The notes under the pieces: generated by a model
Told to the model about the DNA's origin: nothing
The model's database searches: none
What the model saw: only the letters and a program-made list of their open reading frames with translations
Position numbers and translations under genes: made by a program
Assembly (NCBI RefSeq): GCF_013416525.1
Contig: NZ_JACCEM010000013.1
Span: forward strand, 30,825 to 94,824
Source: Parapusillimonas granuli
GTDB lineage: Bacteria > Pseudomonadota > Gammaproteobacteria > Burkholderiales > Burkholderiaceae_B
Direction: 5' to 3'
DNA: 64,000 nucleotides
Shown here: positions 8,491 through 17,856 of the stretch, piece after piece
How positions within the stretch are numbered: position 1 is the stretch's first letter
Layout: each line of letters begins with the position of its first letter

Positions 8491-9245
8491 TTGTGCTCCT
8501 GTGGCACAGCGACGGGCAGCGAAAGCTGTGTGGATTTGCGCGGCCGGTGGGCTCTGGCGCCCTTGACCGGAGCCAGGGCCTGGAGCGCGGCGATGGCCTG
8601 CTCCGCGGCCTGCTGTTCGGCGGCGCGGCGGCTGCCGCCGCCGGCCGTCACCTTGATGTCGAACTTGGGGATATGGCACTCCACTTCGAAAAGCTGATTA
8701 TGGGCGGCGCCGTGCGTGGCGATGACGGTATACACCGGCAGATCCAGCTTGCGGGCCTGCAGCAGTTCCTGCAGCAAGGTCTTGGGATCCTTGCCCAGGG
8801 TCTTGGCGTTGACGTTCTGCAAGATGGGTTCGTACTGCCTGGCGATCACGGATTGCGCGGCCTCGTAGCCGCCGTCCAGGAAGACCGCGCCGAACAGGGC
8901 TTCGAGCGCGTCGGCCAGGATGGACGGGCGGCGGAAGCCGCCGCTCTTGAGCTCGCCCTCGCCCAGCCGCAAATACTGGGACAAGGACAGGTTGCCGGCG
9001 ATCTCGGCCAGCGACGCCTGCTTGACCAGATTGGCGCGCAGGCGCGAAAGATCGCCTTCGTCGATCTTGTCGAAGCGCTGGAACAGCAAGGCGGCCACGA
9101 CGAAATTCAGCACCGAATCCCCGAGGAATTCCAGGCGCTCGTTGTGCCGGGCGCTGTGGCTGCGGTGCGTCAGCGCCTGCTCCAGCAGAGAGGGATCCGC
9201 AAACTCATGGCCCAGGGCCGTCTGCAGGGAAACCAGCTTGCCCAT
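8487..9245 (-). CDS. rnc: ribonuclease III
   Basis: The 252-aa product carries the RNase III signature [16 protein letters not shown] at about 36-51, the second acidic site [17 protein letters not shown] at about 110-126, and a C-terminal double-stranded RNA-binding domain ([19 protein letters not shown] through [16 protein letters not shown]). It cleaves double-stranded RNA, including the rRNA precursor. The tail after the dsRBD (about 30 residues, basic) is slightly longer than in E. coli (226 aa). It overlaps lepB by one base and era by four. Confidence 0.97.
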   Translation of the reverse strand: MGKLVSLQTALGHEFADPSLLEQALTHRSHSARHNERLEFLGDSVLNFVVAALLFQRFDKIDEGDLSRLRANLVKQASLAEIAGNLSLSQYLRLGEGELKSGGFRRPSILADALEALFGAVFLDGGYEAAQSVIARQYEPILQNVNAKTLGKDPKTLLQELLQARKLDLPVYTVIATHGAAHNQLFEVECHIPKFDIKVTAGGGSRRAAEQQAAEQAIAALQALAPVKGARAHRPRKSTQLSLPVAVPQEHK

Positions 9246-10132
9246 TAGCGAAAGCCACCTATGCGACCGAGGTCGCCGAAGTTCATCCAGATGAAGAAGG
9301 CCCGGCCGACGATGTACTTTTCGGGCACGAAGCCCCAGTAGCGGCTGTCCAGGCTGTTGTCGCGATTATCGCCCATCATGAAGTAATGGCCTTGCGGCAC
9401 GGTACAGCGCACGCCGTTGCCCAGGTAGTCGCAGTTTTCCCGGAACGGGAAATTCGAGATGGCCATGTAGTCCTGGCGCGCCTGCTTGTTGAGCAGGATG
9501 TCGTGGGTCGCCTCGCCCAGCTCTTCGGTGTAGCGGCCCACATAGGCCGAGCGGTCGGGCTCGAAGTAGTCGCCGTCGCGCACGTGGCGCACCGGGTCGC
9601 CGTTGATGGTCAGGGTCTTGTTCTGGTATTGCACCACGTCGCCCGGCAGGCCCACGACGCGCTTGATGTAGTCCACGTTCGGGTCCACCGGGTAGCGGAA
9701 CACGATGACGTCGCCCCGCTTGGGCTCGCCGACGTCGATGACCTTCTTGTCGATGACGGGCAGGCGTATGCCGTACTGGAATTTGTTGACCAGTATGAGG
9801 TCGCCGTCCTGGAGCGTGGGCAGCATGGACCCCGACGGAATGCGGAAGGGCTCGACGACGAAGGAGCGCAGCGCGAACACGAACAGGATCACCGGGAAGA
9901 AGCTGACGCAGTATTCCACCCACCACGGCGCCCGGTTGGCGTTGTCATAGGCTTCCTGCCGGATGCGGGCGGCATCGGCCGGCTCCAGCCCTTCGACGGC
10001 GGGCGCGATGGCTGCCATGGCCGCGACCCCTTGCGCCCGCCGCTTGCGGCGCAGGAAGAAGAAGTCCAGGCACCAGACCGCCCCCGTGACCAGCAGCAGG
10101 AGGAACAAAATCAGCGCGAAATCCCAACTCAT
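9245..10132 (-). CDS. lepB: signal peptidase I
   Basis: The 295-aa inner-membrane serine protease removes signal peptides of exported proteins. Two membrane segments are seen at about 5-27 and 75-93. The catalytic serine is in [11 protein letters not shown] (about Ser102) and the general base lysine in [12 protein letters not shown] (about Lys157). The [18 protein letters not shown] box is near the C-terminus. The order lepA-lepB-rnc-era is the standard one; the gap to lepA is 23 bp. Confidence 0.97.
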   Translation of the reverse strand: MSWDFALILFLLLLVTGAVWCLDFFFLRRKRRAQGVAAMAAIAPAVEGLEPADAARIRQEAYDNANRAPWWVEYCVSFFPVILFVFALRSFVVEPFRIPSGSMLPTLQDGDLILVNKFQYGIRLPVIDKKVIDVGEPKRGDVIVFRYPVDPNVDYIKRVVGLPGDVVQYQNKTLTINGDPVRHVRDGDYFEPDRSAYVGRYTEELGEATHDILLNKQARQDYMAISNFPFRENCDYLGNGVRCTVPQGHYFMMGDNRDNSLDSRYWGFVPEKYIVGRAFFIWMNFGDLGRIGGFR

Positions 10133-10155
10133 ACCCGGTAAACCCTTGTTTGAAA

Positions 10156-11949
10156 TTATTTATCCTCGACCTGCAGGATGGCCAGGAAGGCTTCCTGGGG
10201 TATTTCCACATTGCCCACCTGCTTCATGCGCTTCTTGCCGGCCTTCTGCTTTTCAAGCAGCTTCTTCTTGCGGGAGATGTCGCCGCCATAGCATTTTGCC
10301 AGTACGTTCTTGCGCAAGGCCTTGACGTTTTCCCGGGCGATGACTTCGGCCCCGATGGCCGCCTGGATGGCGATGTCGAACATCTGGCGCGGAATGAGGC
10401 CGCGCATCTTGGACACGACCTCGCGCCCGCGATAGCGGGCATTGGCGCGGTGCACGATCATCGACAGGGCGTCGACCCGGTCGCCGTTGATGAGGAGGTC
10501 GACGCGCACGACGTCGGCGGCACGATATTCCTTGAACTCGTAGTCCATCGAGGCGTAGCCGCGCGACACCGACTTGAGCTTGTCGAAGAAGTCCAGCACG
10601 ATCTCGGCCAGCGGCATTTCGTACATGAGATGCACCTGCCGGCCGTGGTAGGTCATGTTCAGCTGCACGCCCCGCTTGGCCATGCACAGCGACATCACCG
10701 GCCCGACGTATTCCTGCGGCATGAACAGCGTGATCGTGACGATGGGCTCGCGGATCTCGGTGATGTTGCCGATCTCGGGCATGCGCGAGGGGCTTTCGAT
10801 CATGATGACCGTGCCGTCGCGCTGTTCGACCTCATAGACGACCGACGGCGCGGTCGTGATGATGTCCATGTCGAACTCGCGCTCCAGGCGCTCCTGCACG
10901 ATCTCCATGTGCAGCAGCCCCAGAAAGCCGCAGCGGAAGCCGAAGCCCAGGGCCTGGGAGACCTCGGGTTCGAACATCAGCGAGGAATCGTTCAGCTTCA
11001 GTTTTTCGAGCGAGTCCCGCAGCTGATCGTACTCGCTGCTTTCGACCGGATAGAGCCCGGCGAAGACTTGCGGCTTCACTTCCTTGAAGCCGGGCAGCGC
11101 CTTGTCGGCGGGTTTGCCCGCCAAGGTGATGGTGTCGCCCACCTTGGCGTGCTCCAGTTCCTTGACGCCGGCGATCACGAAGCCGACCTCGCCGGCCGAC
11201 AGCTCGGTGCGCGGCATGGACTTGGGCGTGAAGACGCCGATATGCTCGCACAGGTGGCTGGCGCCGGTCGCCATCAGCAGGATCTTGTCCTTGGGGCGCA
11301 GCACGCCGTTGACGATGCGCACCAGCATGACCACGCCGACGTAGTTGTCGAACCAGGAATCGATGATCAGCGCCTGCAAGGGCCGGGACGGATCGCCGAC
11401 GGGCGGAGGCACCTTGCTGACGATCATTTCGAGGATGTCATCGATGCCCATGCCGGTCTTGGCGCTGCACAGCACGGCTTCCGAGGCGTCGATGCCGATG
11501 ACGTCCTCGATTTCCTGGCGCGCCGCCTCGGGGTCGGCGGAGGGAAGGTCCATTTTGTTCAGCACGGGCAGGACTTCCACGCCCAGCTCGATGGCCGTAT
11601 AGCAGTTCGCGACGGTCTGGGCCTCGACGCCCTGCGAAGCGTCCACCACCAGCAGCGCCCCCTCGCAGGCGGACAGCGAGCGGCTGACTTCGTAGGAGAA
11701 GTCCACGTGGCCCGGGGTGTCGATGAGATTGAGCGCGTATTCCTTTCCGTTTCGCGCCGTGTAGCGCAGCGCGGCCGTCTGGGCCTTGATGGTGATGCCG
11801 CGCTCGCGCTCGATGTCCATGGAATCGAGGACCTGGGTGGACATTTCCCGGTCGGCCAGCCCCCCGCAACGATGGATCAGGCGATCGGCGAGCGTGGACT
11901 TGCCGTGGTCAATGTGGGCGATAATGGAAAAGTTGCGGATGTGATCCAT
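10156..11949 (-). CDS. lepA: elongation factor 4 (LepA)
   Basis: The 597-aa translational GTPase (family about 599) has G1 [10 protein letters not shown]3 DTPGHVDF and G4 NKMD in the first 140 residues, then the EF-G-like domain II, domains III and V, and the LepA-specific C-terminal domain ending [23 protein letters not shown]. It remodels ribosomes during elongation or initiation under stress. An intrinsic terminator of the upstream mucD gene lies about 55 bp before its start, so lepA probably has its own promoter or relies on read-through. Confidence 0.97.
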   Translation of the reverse strand: MDHIRNFSIIAHIDHGKSTLADRLIHRCGGLADREMSTQVLDSMDIERERGITIKAQTAALRYTARNGKEYALNLIDTPGHVDFSYEVSRSLSACEGALLVVDASQGVEAQTVANCYTAIELGVEVLPVLNKMDLPSADPEAARQEIEDVIGIDASEAVLCSAKTGMGIDDILEMIVSKVPPPVGDPSRPLQALIIDSWFDNYVGVVMLVRIVNGVLRPKDKILLMATGASHLCEHIGVFTPKSMPRTELSAGEVGFVIAGVKELEHAKVGDTITLAGKPADKALPGFKEVKPQVFAGLYPVESSEYDQLRDSLEKLKLNDSSLMFEPEVSQALGFGFRCGFLGLLHMEIVQERLEREFDMDIITTAPSVVYEVEQRDGTVIMIESPSRMPEIGNITEIREPIVTITLFMPQEYVGPVMSLCMAKRGVQLNMTYHGRQVHLMYEMPLAEIVLDFFDKLKSVSRGYASMDYEFKEYRAADVVRVDLLINGDRVDALSMIVHRANARYRGREVVSKMRGLIPRQMFDIAIQAAIGAEVIARENVKALRKNVLAKCYGGDISRKKKLLEKQKAGKKRMKQVGNVEIPQEAFLAILQVEDK

Positions 11950-12004
11950 AAACCATCAGTAGGAAAGCCACCCATGTGATCGGGTAGAGAATTAATGGGA
12001 AGCA

Positions 12005-12034
12005 TAAAAAAGGGAGCGCTAGAGGGCGCTCCCT
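12005..12034 (-). terminator. rho-independent terminator after mucD
   Basis: AGGGAGCGC (12011-12019) pairs with GCGCTCCCT (12026-12034) around a 6-nt loop. On the minus strand the stem is followed directly by six T. It lies 34 bp after the mucD stop and separates the rpoE-rse-mucD unit from lepA. Confidence 0.88.
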
Positions 12035-12067
12035 TCTGCCTGACGACATTTTAGCCGTTTCCGCCGA

Positions 12068-13558
12068 TTATTTTCGGGGAGTGATGGTCACCCACTGGGA
12101 TTGATCGCCCCGTATCACCAGCAAGGCCGCCGCCCGGGACGGGCTCAGGCCCGCGACCACCTTGGCATACTGCGCCGGGCTGGTGATGTCGACGTCGTTG
12201 ATGGTGATGATGATGTCGCCCGGGGCGAGGCCCGCCGCCGCGGCCGGTTCTTCGACCTGGGCCACCTGCACGCCGCCCTTGATGTCGAGTTTTTCGCGGA
12301 CCGTGTCGGACACCTCGATTACCTTGAGGCCCAGGGCGTCGGCCGCCTCGGCCTTGGGCTGTTCGCCCTGGCCGGCGCCGGCTTCGTCCGCCGACGGCAT
12401 TTCACCGACCTTGACTTGCAGGGTGATGGTCTTGCCCTTGCGCCAGACGTCCATCGGCACGCGGCTGCCGGGCTTGGTGCCGCCCACGATGCGCGGGAGA
12501 TCCGACATCTGGGAGATCTGCTTGCCGTCGAAGCGCGTGATGACGTCGCCGGAGCGCACGCCCGCCTGGGCCGCCGGGCCGTTGGGCTCGACGTTGCTGA
12601 CCATCGCGCCCTTGGCGCTTTCCAGGCCGATCGCCTTGGCGACGTCTTCGGACACGGAACCGATCTGGACGCCGATGCGGCCGCGCGTGACCTTGCCATG
12701 GGCTTTCAGCTGGTCGACGACCCGCATGGCTTCATCGATGGGTATGGCCAGCGAAATGCCCATGAAACCGCCGCTCTGGGAGATGATCTGCGAATTCACG
12801 CCCACCACCTGGCCCGCCAGATTGATGAGCGGCCCGCCGGAATTGCCCGGATTGACGGCCACGTCGGTCTGGATGAAGGGCAGATAGTCGCCGGTGTCTC
12901 GGTTGATGGCGCTGACGATGCCCGCGGTGACCGTGGAATCCAGCCCGAAAGGCGAACCGATGGCAAGCACCCATTGCCCCTTCTTGAGCTTGGTGGAATC
13001 GCCGATGGGCAGCGGAGTCAGGCCTTGGGCGTCGATCTTGATGAGCGCGACGTCGGTGCGGGGATCCGTGCCTATGACCTTGGCCTTGTATTCCTTGCCC
13101 GAGGTCAGGGTGACGAAGATGCCGTTGGATTTGGCGACCACGTGGTTGTTGGTGAGTATGTAGCCGTCGGACGAAATGATGAAGCCCGAGCCCACGCCGC
13201 GAGGCACGGTGCGTTCCTGTTCGGGCGGCGTGGGCGCGTTGCGCTGGCGCGGGCCGGGCATGCCGGGCGGCATGAAGTCGGGCCCGAAGAACCAGCGGAA
13301 CATTTCGTAGGGGTCGCTGGGGCCGGGGCCCATGGGGCTGCGGCGCACCGGCACCGATTCGGTCGTGCGGATATTGACGACCGACCCTTCGGTCTGCTCC
13401 ACCACCTGCGTGAAATCGGGAACGGCCAGCGTGGGGGTGGCGCTGGGCTGGGCGTTGACGGTCATTCCCGCCGAAGTCAGAGCCATTGCGACGCCGACCG
13501 CGGCGCAGGCCGCGATACGCTTGACTCGATTGCTTCCTAGACGGATGAATTGCATCAT
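12068..13558 (-). CDS. mucD: periplasmic serine protease MucD/DegP-like
   Basis: The 496-aa HtrA-family protease/chaperone has a signal peptide ending near MTVNAQP, then the catalytic triad in TNNHVV (His), TDVALIK (Asp) and GNSGGPLI (Ser), and two PDZ domains at about 300-390 and 410-490. It degrades misfolded envelope proteins and belongs to the sigma-E response. Two adjacent ATGs exist; GGAG at 4 nt from the first and 7 nt from the second makes 13555 an equally good start. It lies directly after rseB. Confidence 0.95.
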   Translation of the reverse strand: MMQFIRLGSNRVKRIAACAAVGVAMALTSAGMTVNAQPSATPTLAVPDFTQVVEQTEGSVVNIRTTESVPVRRSPMGPGPSDPYEMFRWFFGPDFMPPGMPGPRQRNAPTPPEQERTVPRGVGSGFIISSDGYILTNNHVVAKSNGIFVTLTSGKEYKAKVIGTDPRTDVALIKIDAQGLTPLPIGDSTKLKKGQWVLAIGSPFGLDSTVTAGIVSAINRDTGDYLPFIQTDVAVNPGNSGGPLINLAGQVVGVNSQIISQSGGFMGISLAIPIDEAMRVVDQLKAHGKVTRGRIGVQIGSVSEDVAKAIGLESAKGAMVSNVEPNGPAAQAGVRSGDVITRFDGKQISQMSDLPRIVGGTKPGSRVPMDVWRKGKTITLQVKVGEMPSADEAGAGQGEQPKAEAADALGLKVIEVSDTVREKLDIKGGVQVAQVEEPAAAAGLAPGDIIITINDVDITSPAQYAKVVAGLSPSRAAALLVIRGDQSQWVTITPRK

Positions 13559-13582
13559 GGAACTCCTGGCTTGAAAATTCGA

Positions 13583-14587
13583 TTATTGGGGCTGTGCCAA
13601 GGGGACGTACTCGGTGCGCTCGGCGATTCCCCGCAGGGTTTCGGGAGGCACTTCCCCCAAGGCCGTCAACCAGTGATCGCCCACGCGCGTACGAAATATA
13701 TTCATGGCGCCGGCGCTGACCACCGCATTGGCGTGCTGACCTTTCTGATCTTGCTCGAATGGCTCGATGAAGACGGAAATGGCGGCGAGCCCGTCGGTGA
13801 CGACCAGCTGGCTGACCGCTCCGCGCTTCATGTGGCGCTGTACCTGCGTGATGGGCTGGAACCCTTGCGGAAAGGGAATGCGCCAGCCATTTTTCGCGAG
13901 ATCGATCGGTGACATGGAGGGTTCGACAACCTTCCAGTCCTTAAGGTTCCAATTGGAAGCGAGCAAGCTGGATTCGATCTTGTCGCCCACCTGAATGCTG
14001 TTGAAGGCGATCTGGTCCAGGACGTCGCGCTCGGCGCTGAGGGTCTGCAGCTTGAGCAGCAGGCCGGTCTTGGTGTCGACGCACAGGCGATAGCCGTAGC
14101 GCAGGCCGTCGCGGGGGACGAGCTCCAGGATGGCGCATTCGCGGCCGGCCACGCGGCCCACCGCGGCTTGCGGCCGCATTTCGTAGTGCGCCGGCAGGTC
14201 CTTGCCGCTGCCCAGCAGCAGCGAGGGAAATCTTTCGCCGTTGCGCCGCTCTATGACCACGGTTTTCTTTTCGGGAAAGAGGCACTGGGTGACGTCGTTC
14301 TGGCGGATGAATTCGCGGGGCGCGCCGTCCAGGATCTCGATGCGTTCGCGCTCGCCCGTGCCGTCGACCATGTGGACGATGCGCGAGGAACTCATCACCT
14401 GGCCCTGGTGGTAGGTGTAGACGCCGGAATAATCCAGCTGGCGCGCGGCCTGCTGCACTTTCGCCAGCACGGCCAGGACCGGTTCCGGGGCGGCGTCGGC
14501 CGCCGCCGGAGCGGGCGCGAGCAGGCAGGCGGCCGCCAGCCACATGGCCGAACACGCCTGGCCCATCTTGAGCGCAAACGGCGTCAC
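13583..14587 (-). CDS. rseB: sigma-E regulatory protein RseB/MucB
   Basis: The 334-aa periplasmic protein has a signal peptide (hydrophobic MWLAAACLLAPAPAAA, about residues 15-30), the MucB/RseB N-terminal domain (LDYSGVYTYHQGQVMSSSRI, RNGERFPSLLLGSG) and the C-terminal domain (NGWRIPFPQGFQPI onward). It binds RseA, protects it from DegS cleavage and senses off-pathway LPS. The start is GTG at 14587, which overlaps the rseA stop as GTGA. The same frame is open through rseA for another 170 codons, but those read as an rseA shadow. Confidence 0.92.
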   Translation of the reverse strand: MTPFALKMGQACSAMWLAAACLLAPAPAAADAAPEPVLAVLAKVQQAARQLDYSGVYTYHQGQVMSSSRIVHMVDGTGERERIEILDGAPREFIRQNDVTQCLFPEKKTVVIERRNGERFPSLLLGSGKDLPAHYEMRPQAAVGRVAGRECAILELVPRDGLRYGYRLCVDTKTGLLLKLQTLSAERDVLDQIAFNSIQVGDKIESSLLASNWNLKDWKVVEPSMSPIDLAKNGWRIPFPQGFQPITQVQRHMKRGAVSQLVVTDGLAAISVFIEPFEQDQKGQHANAVVSAGAMNIFRTRVGDHWLTALGEVPPETLRGIAERTEYVPLAQPQ

Positions 14588-15087
14588 CGGCGCACCTCGA
14601 ACGAGGCCTGCCGGATGGGGTTGACACCGGCTATTTCGCGGTGGGCGTCCAGGTAGTCGCCCAGGCCGGAGGGTTCTTCGGCGTTGGCCATCAGCTGCGT
14701 GGCGGGCGCCGGGGCGGACTGTTCGCCGGCCACGTAGGGCAGTGCCACCCAGACGACGGTGGCCACGGCCGCCGCCACGGCCAGGCCCGACAGGCCGATG
14801 CGCAGCGTGCCGCCGCGGCGCAGGTTGCGGGGCGCCACGATGGGCGGCTCGGCGTCGATGGCCTTGGACACCCGGGCGTAGAAGAAGTCCGAAGGCTTGA
14901 TGGCCAGGTCCTGGGTGCGCAGCACGTCGCCGATCAGGTGATAGGTGTCCCATACCTGGCGCCCGTAGGGGGTGTCCAGTTCTTCGGGACGGATATCGTC
15001 TTCGCCATCTATCCAAGAAGAAACCGACGCCTCCCAGGAAGGCTGGTCGTCGCCCTGATCCAGCCCGGTCCGATTGAGGTATTGCAT
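14584..15087 (-). CDS. rseA: anti-sigma-E factor RseA
   Basis: The 167-aa protein has a cytosolic N-terminal sigma-binding domain (SWEASVSSWIDGEDDIRPEEL ... YGRQVWDTYHLIGDVLR), one transmembrane helix at about 98-117 (GLSGLAVAAAVATVVWVALP) and a short periplasmic tail. It holds sigma-E inactive at the membrane until regulated proteolysis. Gene order rpoE-rseA-rseB-mucD supports the call. It starts 9 bp after the rpoE stop and overlaps rseB by 4 nt. Confidence 0.93.
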   Translation of the reverse strand: MQYLNRTGLDQGDDQPSWEASVSSWIDGEDDIRPEELDTPYGRQVWDTYHLIGDVLRTQDLAIKPSDFFYARVSKAIDAEPPIVAPRNLRRGGTLRIGLSGLAVAAAVATVVWVALPYVAGEQSAPAPATQLMANAEEPSGLGDYLDAHREIAGVNPIRQASFEVRR

Positions 15088-15096
15088 TGTGGCTCC

Positions 15097-15696
15097 TTAC
15101 CAACGACGGTCGGAATCGCCGCCCAGCACCGGGCGCAGCTGCGCCGCGATGGCTTCCCGCGCCCGGAAGATCCTGGAGCGGACCGTTCCGATGGGGCAGC
15201 CCATGCTTTGGGCGATGTCCTCGTAACTCATGCCTTCAATTTCGCGCAGCACGATCGCTGTGCGCAGGTCTTCCGGCAAGCCGGCGATGGCCGCGTTCAC
15301 CGTCTCGACGATTTCACGGCTGGCCATGGCCGATTCCGGGGTGTTGATGTCAGTTAGGTTGTCGATCTGGCTAAAAGTTTCACCATCTTCGGACTCAATT
15401 GCATTTAAAGTGGCCGGGCGCCTGCCGCTGGCCGCCTGCCAGTTGCGCGCCGTGTTGATGGCGATCCGGTACAGCCAGGTGTAAAAGGCGCTGTCGCCCC
15501 GGAACTGGGGCAGCGCCCGGTAGGCCTTGATGAAGGCTTCCTGGGCCACGTCTTCGATCTCGGAGGGGTCGCGTACCATGCGCGACAGCAGCCGCATGAT
15601 CTTGCGCTGGTACTTGAGCACCAGGAGGTCGTAGGCGCGCTTGTCGCCTCGCTGAACGCGAGCGACCAGTTCGGCATCGACGTCGCGTTCGCTCAT
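15097..15696 (-). CDS. rpoE: RNA polymerase sigma-E factor
   Basis: The 199-aa product has region 2 (LLVLKYQRKIMRLLSRMV, IEDVAQEAFIKAYRALPQF, FYTWLYRIAINTARNW) and region 4 (LPEDLRTAIVLREIEGMSYEDIAQ, GCPIGTVRSRIFRAREAI) of the ECF02 group. It transcribes envelope stress genes. Its ATG overlaps the stop of the small upstream gene (15693-15696), so its basal expression may depend on transcription from the fab operon. I looked for a GGAACTT-type sigma-E promoter just upstream and found none convincing. Confidence 0.96.
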   Translation of the reverse strand: MSERDVDAELVARVQRGDKRAYDLLVLKYQRKIMRLLSRMVRDPSEIEDVAQEAFIKAYRALPQFRGDSAFYTWLYRIAINTARNWQAASGRRPATLNAIESEDGETFSQIDNLTDINTPESAMASREIVETVNAAIAGLPEDLRTAIVLREIEGMSYEDIAQSMGCPIGTVRSRIFRAREAIAAQLRPVLGGDSDRRW

Positions 15697-15992
15697 GGTT
15701 TTTCCTTGTTATGGCTACGCTCCGGCATGGCGTGCTGCGCGGCGACGCAGCGCCGCAGTTCCCGCCATTGTTCCTCCTCCAGGCCCGCTTTCCATATCGT
15801 GAGCTCTAGTGGTTTTCCCCGAGCGCCGGCGGCGTCATCCTGGAACCGCAGGGTGACCCAGGCAAAAGCCGGCCATGCGCGCAGCAGGCGCAGGGGACGC
15901 GCCCCGCCCCCTTGCCGGATCGCCCAGCGGCCGGCGCCTTCGAGTGTCAGCGCGGCCTCGGCGGGCTGCGCCCGGCCCAGGGCCGCCGCCAA
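15693..15992 (-). CDS. small protein resembling the C-terminal part of YgfX
   Basis: About 99 codons from a TTG at 15992; the frame is open into the 3' end of fabF with no ATG or GTG, so the start is uncertain. The sequence (LEGAGRWAIRQGG, LRAWPAFAWVTLRFQDD, LELTIWKAGLEEEQWRELRRCV) follows the pattern of the C-terminal half of YgfX/CptA proteins: a G-x-W turn, a hydrophobic strand ending in R-F, then a Leu-rich strand and an E-x-x-R-x-L-R helix. The hydrophobic N-terminal hairpin of YgfX is absent. It overlaps rpoE by 4 nt. The role is unknown and the YgfX link is tentative. Confidence 0.5.
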   Translation of the reverse strand: MAAALGRAQPAEAALTLEGAGRWAIRQGGGARPLRLLRAWPAFAWVTLRFQDDAAGARGKPLELTIWKAGLEEEQWRELRRCVAAQHAMPERSHNKEKP

Positions 15993-16053
15993 GCCGGCCC
16001 AGCCGCCCGGCCGGACGGGCCAGCGCCCGGTTGTGGACTTGGGCCCGGCCAGG

Positions 16054-17283
16054 CTATATCCTCCGGACGATCATGGACCCGTTCGTGCCGCCGAAGCCGA
16101 AGGAATTGGACAGCGCGACGTCGATCTTCATGTCGCGGGCCTGATTGGCGCAGTAGTCCAGGTCGCATTCGGGATCCTGGTTGAAGATGTTGATCGTGGG
16201 CGGCGACACCTGGTTATACACGGCCAGCGTCGTGAAGACGGCCTCGACGCCGCCGGCCGCCCCCAGCAGGTGGCCGGTCATGGACTTGGTGGAGTTCACG
16301 ACCAGGCGGGACGCATGCGGCCCGAAAGCCAGCTTGAGCGCTTCGGTCTCGTTTTTATCGCCCTGCGGGGTGGAGGTGCCGTGGGCGTTCACGTAGTCGA
16401 TTTCCTCGGGGTTGATGCCGCCGTTGCGCAGCGCGTTCACGATGCCGCGGCGCGGGCCGTCGCGGTCGGGCGCGGTGATGTGGTGGGCGTCCGAACTCAT
16501 GCCGTAGCCGGCGAATTCGCCGTAGATGCGGGCGCCCCGCTTGCGCGCGTGCTCGTATTCTTCGAGCACCACCACGCCGGCGCCCTCGCCCAGCACGAAG
16601 CCGTCGCGGTCGCGGTCCCAGGGCCTGGAAGCGGTGGTGGGGTCGTCGTTGCGGGTGGACAGCGCGCGCATGGCGGCGAAGCCGCCCACGCCCAGCGGCG
16701 ACACGGTGGCTTCCGCGCCGCCGGCCACCATGACGTCGGCGTCGCCGTACTCGATGAGCCGGGCCGCGTCCCCGATGGAGTGCAGGCCGGTGGTGCAGGC
16801 GGACACGACCGCGTAGCTGGGGCCCTTCAGGCCCAGCATGATGGACAACTGCCCCGAAATGAGGTTGATCAGCGAGGCGGGCACGAAGAAGGGGGAGATC
16901 CGGCGCGGACCGCGTTCCAGATATTCCACCTGCGTTTCTTCTATGCGGGGCAGGCCGCCGATGCCCGAGCCGATGACGACCCCGATGCGCTCCGCGTTCT
17001 GTTCGGTGATTTCCAGGCCGGAATCGCGCCATGCCTGGACGCCCGCCGCCACGCCGTAATGGATGAAGGTATCCATCGTTTTGGCTTCCTTGGCGGACAT
17101 GTACTGCGTAACGTCGAAACCCTTCACCTCACCCGCTATCTGGGCATTGAGCGCGGACGGATCGAAGCGCGTGATTCGGCCTATGCCCGAGCGCCCGTTG
17201 ACGATATTGTCCCAGGCGGTGGGGATATCGTTGCCGACTGGCGAGATGATACCCAGGCCGGTAATGACGACACGTCGTTTCAC
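16054..17283 (-). CDS. fabF: beta-ketoacyl-ACP synthase II
   Basis: The 409-aa condensing enzyme elongates acyl-ACP with malonyl-ACP in fatty-acid synthesis. The catalytic cysteine is in VVSACTTGLHSIGDAAR (about residue 163) and the histidines in NAHGTSTPQGD (about 304) and STKSMTGHLLGAAGG (about 340). The start MKRRVVITGLGIISPVGND is typical. It follows acpP in the normal fab operon order; the 150-bp acpP-fabF gap contains no clear terminator. Confidence 0.97.
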   Translation of the reverse strand: MKRRVVITGLGIISPVGNDIPTAWDNIVNGRSGIGRITRFDPSALNAQIAGEVKGFDVTQYMSAKEAKTMDTFIHYGVAAGVQAWRDSGLEITEQNAERIGVVIGSGIGGLPRIEETQVEYLERGPRRISPFFVPASLINLISGQLSIMLGLKGPSYAVVSACTTGLHSIGDAARLIEYGDADVMVAGGAEATVSPLGVGGFAAMRALSTRNDDPTTASRPWDRDRDGFVLGEGAGVVVLEEYEHARKRGARIYGEFAGYGMSSDAHHITAPDRDGPRRGIVNALRNGGINPEEIDYVNAHGTSTPQGDKNETEALKLAFGPHASRLVVNSTKSMTGHLLGAAGGVEAVFTTLAVYNQVSPPTINIFNQDPECDLDYCANQARDMKIDVALSNSFGFGGTNGSMIVRRI

Positions 17284-17433
17284 GGATGACTCCTAAAATA
17301 AAAAAGCGGTTTAAAGCTCGCAGGCGCCGCGCCTGACCGAACATGGAGTTTGGAAGGCGCAGGGCCCGGCTCTAAAAACCGCCCTGGAGGGAGGAGCGGC
17401 GGAACAACCGCGCCCGCACCCGAAAATGGAAAA

Positions 17434-17673
17434 TTACTGTTTGCTGTGCGAAGAGATGTAATCAACCGCTTGCTGAACCGTCGTGATTTTTTCTGCCTCT
17501 TCGTCGGGAATTTCAGTTTCGAATTCATCTTCGAGTGCCATCACGAGCTCGACCATATCGAGCGAATCGGCACCGAGGTCGTCAAGGAAGGAAGATTCGT
17601 TTTTGATCTCGGCTTCGTTGACGCCAAGTTGTTCAGCGACGATCTTCTTGACGCGCTGTTCGATGCTTTCCAT
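17434..17673 (-). CDS. acpP: acyl carrier protein
   Basis: The 79-aa acidic protein starts [20 protein letters not shown] and carries the phosphopantetheine serine in [12 protein letters not shown] (about Ser37). It shuttles acyl chains during lipid synthesis. GGAG lies 6 nt before the ATG. A good -10 hexamer immediately upstream suggests that acpP has its own promoter in addition to read-through from fabG, which fits the very high levels ACP needs. Confidence 0.98.
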   Translation of the reverse strand: MESIEQRVKKIVAEQLGVNEAEIKNESSFLDDLGADSLDMVELVMALEDEFETEIPDEEAEKITTVQQAVDYISSHSKQ

Positions 17674-17704
17674 GCAGATCTCCAAGTAGGGAAAATTCCC
17701 GCGA

Positions 17705-17733
17705 ATTATAGCCAAACGAAAAAATTATTGGTG
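17705..17733 (-). promoter_or_regulatory. candidate acpP promoter
   Basis: On the minus strand a perfect TATAAT lies at 17710-17705, preceded by an A/T-rich spacer. The hexamer at the -35 distance (CACCAA) is poor, so strength would rest on the -10 and the A/T-rich stretch. The predicted start point gives a leader of about 25 nt before the acpP ATG. Confidence 0.5.
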
Positions 17734-17856
17734 TTGGCCATGATAAAAAACAGCATTGCCGAATGTTCTGACCGCCTGCCCTGTTGCCGCAGGCCCACCC
17801 GGAACGCCCTAAAAATGGACAGATTTTACCCCACGAGAGGGCCACTGTCGGCTTCG

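Noticed and set aside
10150..11979. Open frame of about 600 codons antisense to lepA
   Set aside because: His/Asp/Val-rich mirror of lepA without any family motif.
13583..15103. Possible RseA-RseB fusion in one 506-codon frame
   Set aside because: The N-terminal 170 codons read as an out-of-frame shadow of rseA; the true RseA lies in another frame and RseB starts at the GTG overlapping its stop.
15700..16060. Sigma-E autoregulatory promoter upstream of rpoE
   Set aside because: GGGAACTG occurs near 15,755 on the minus strand, but no matching -10 at the required 16-17 bp was found.
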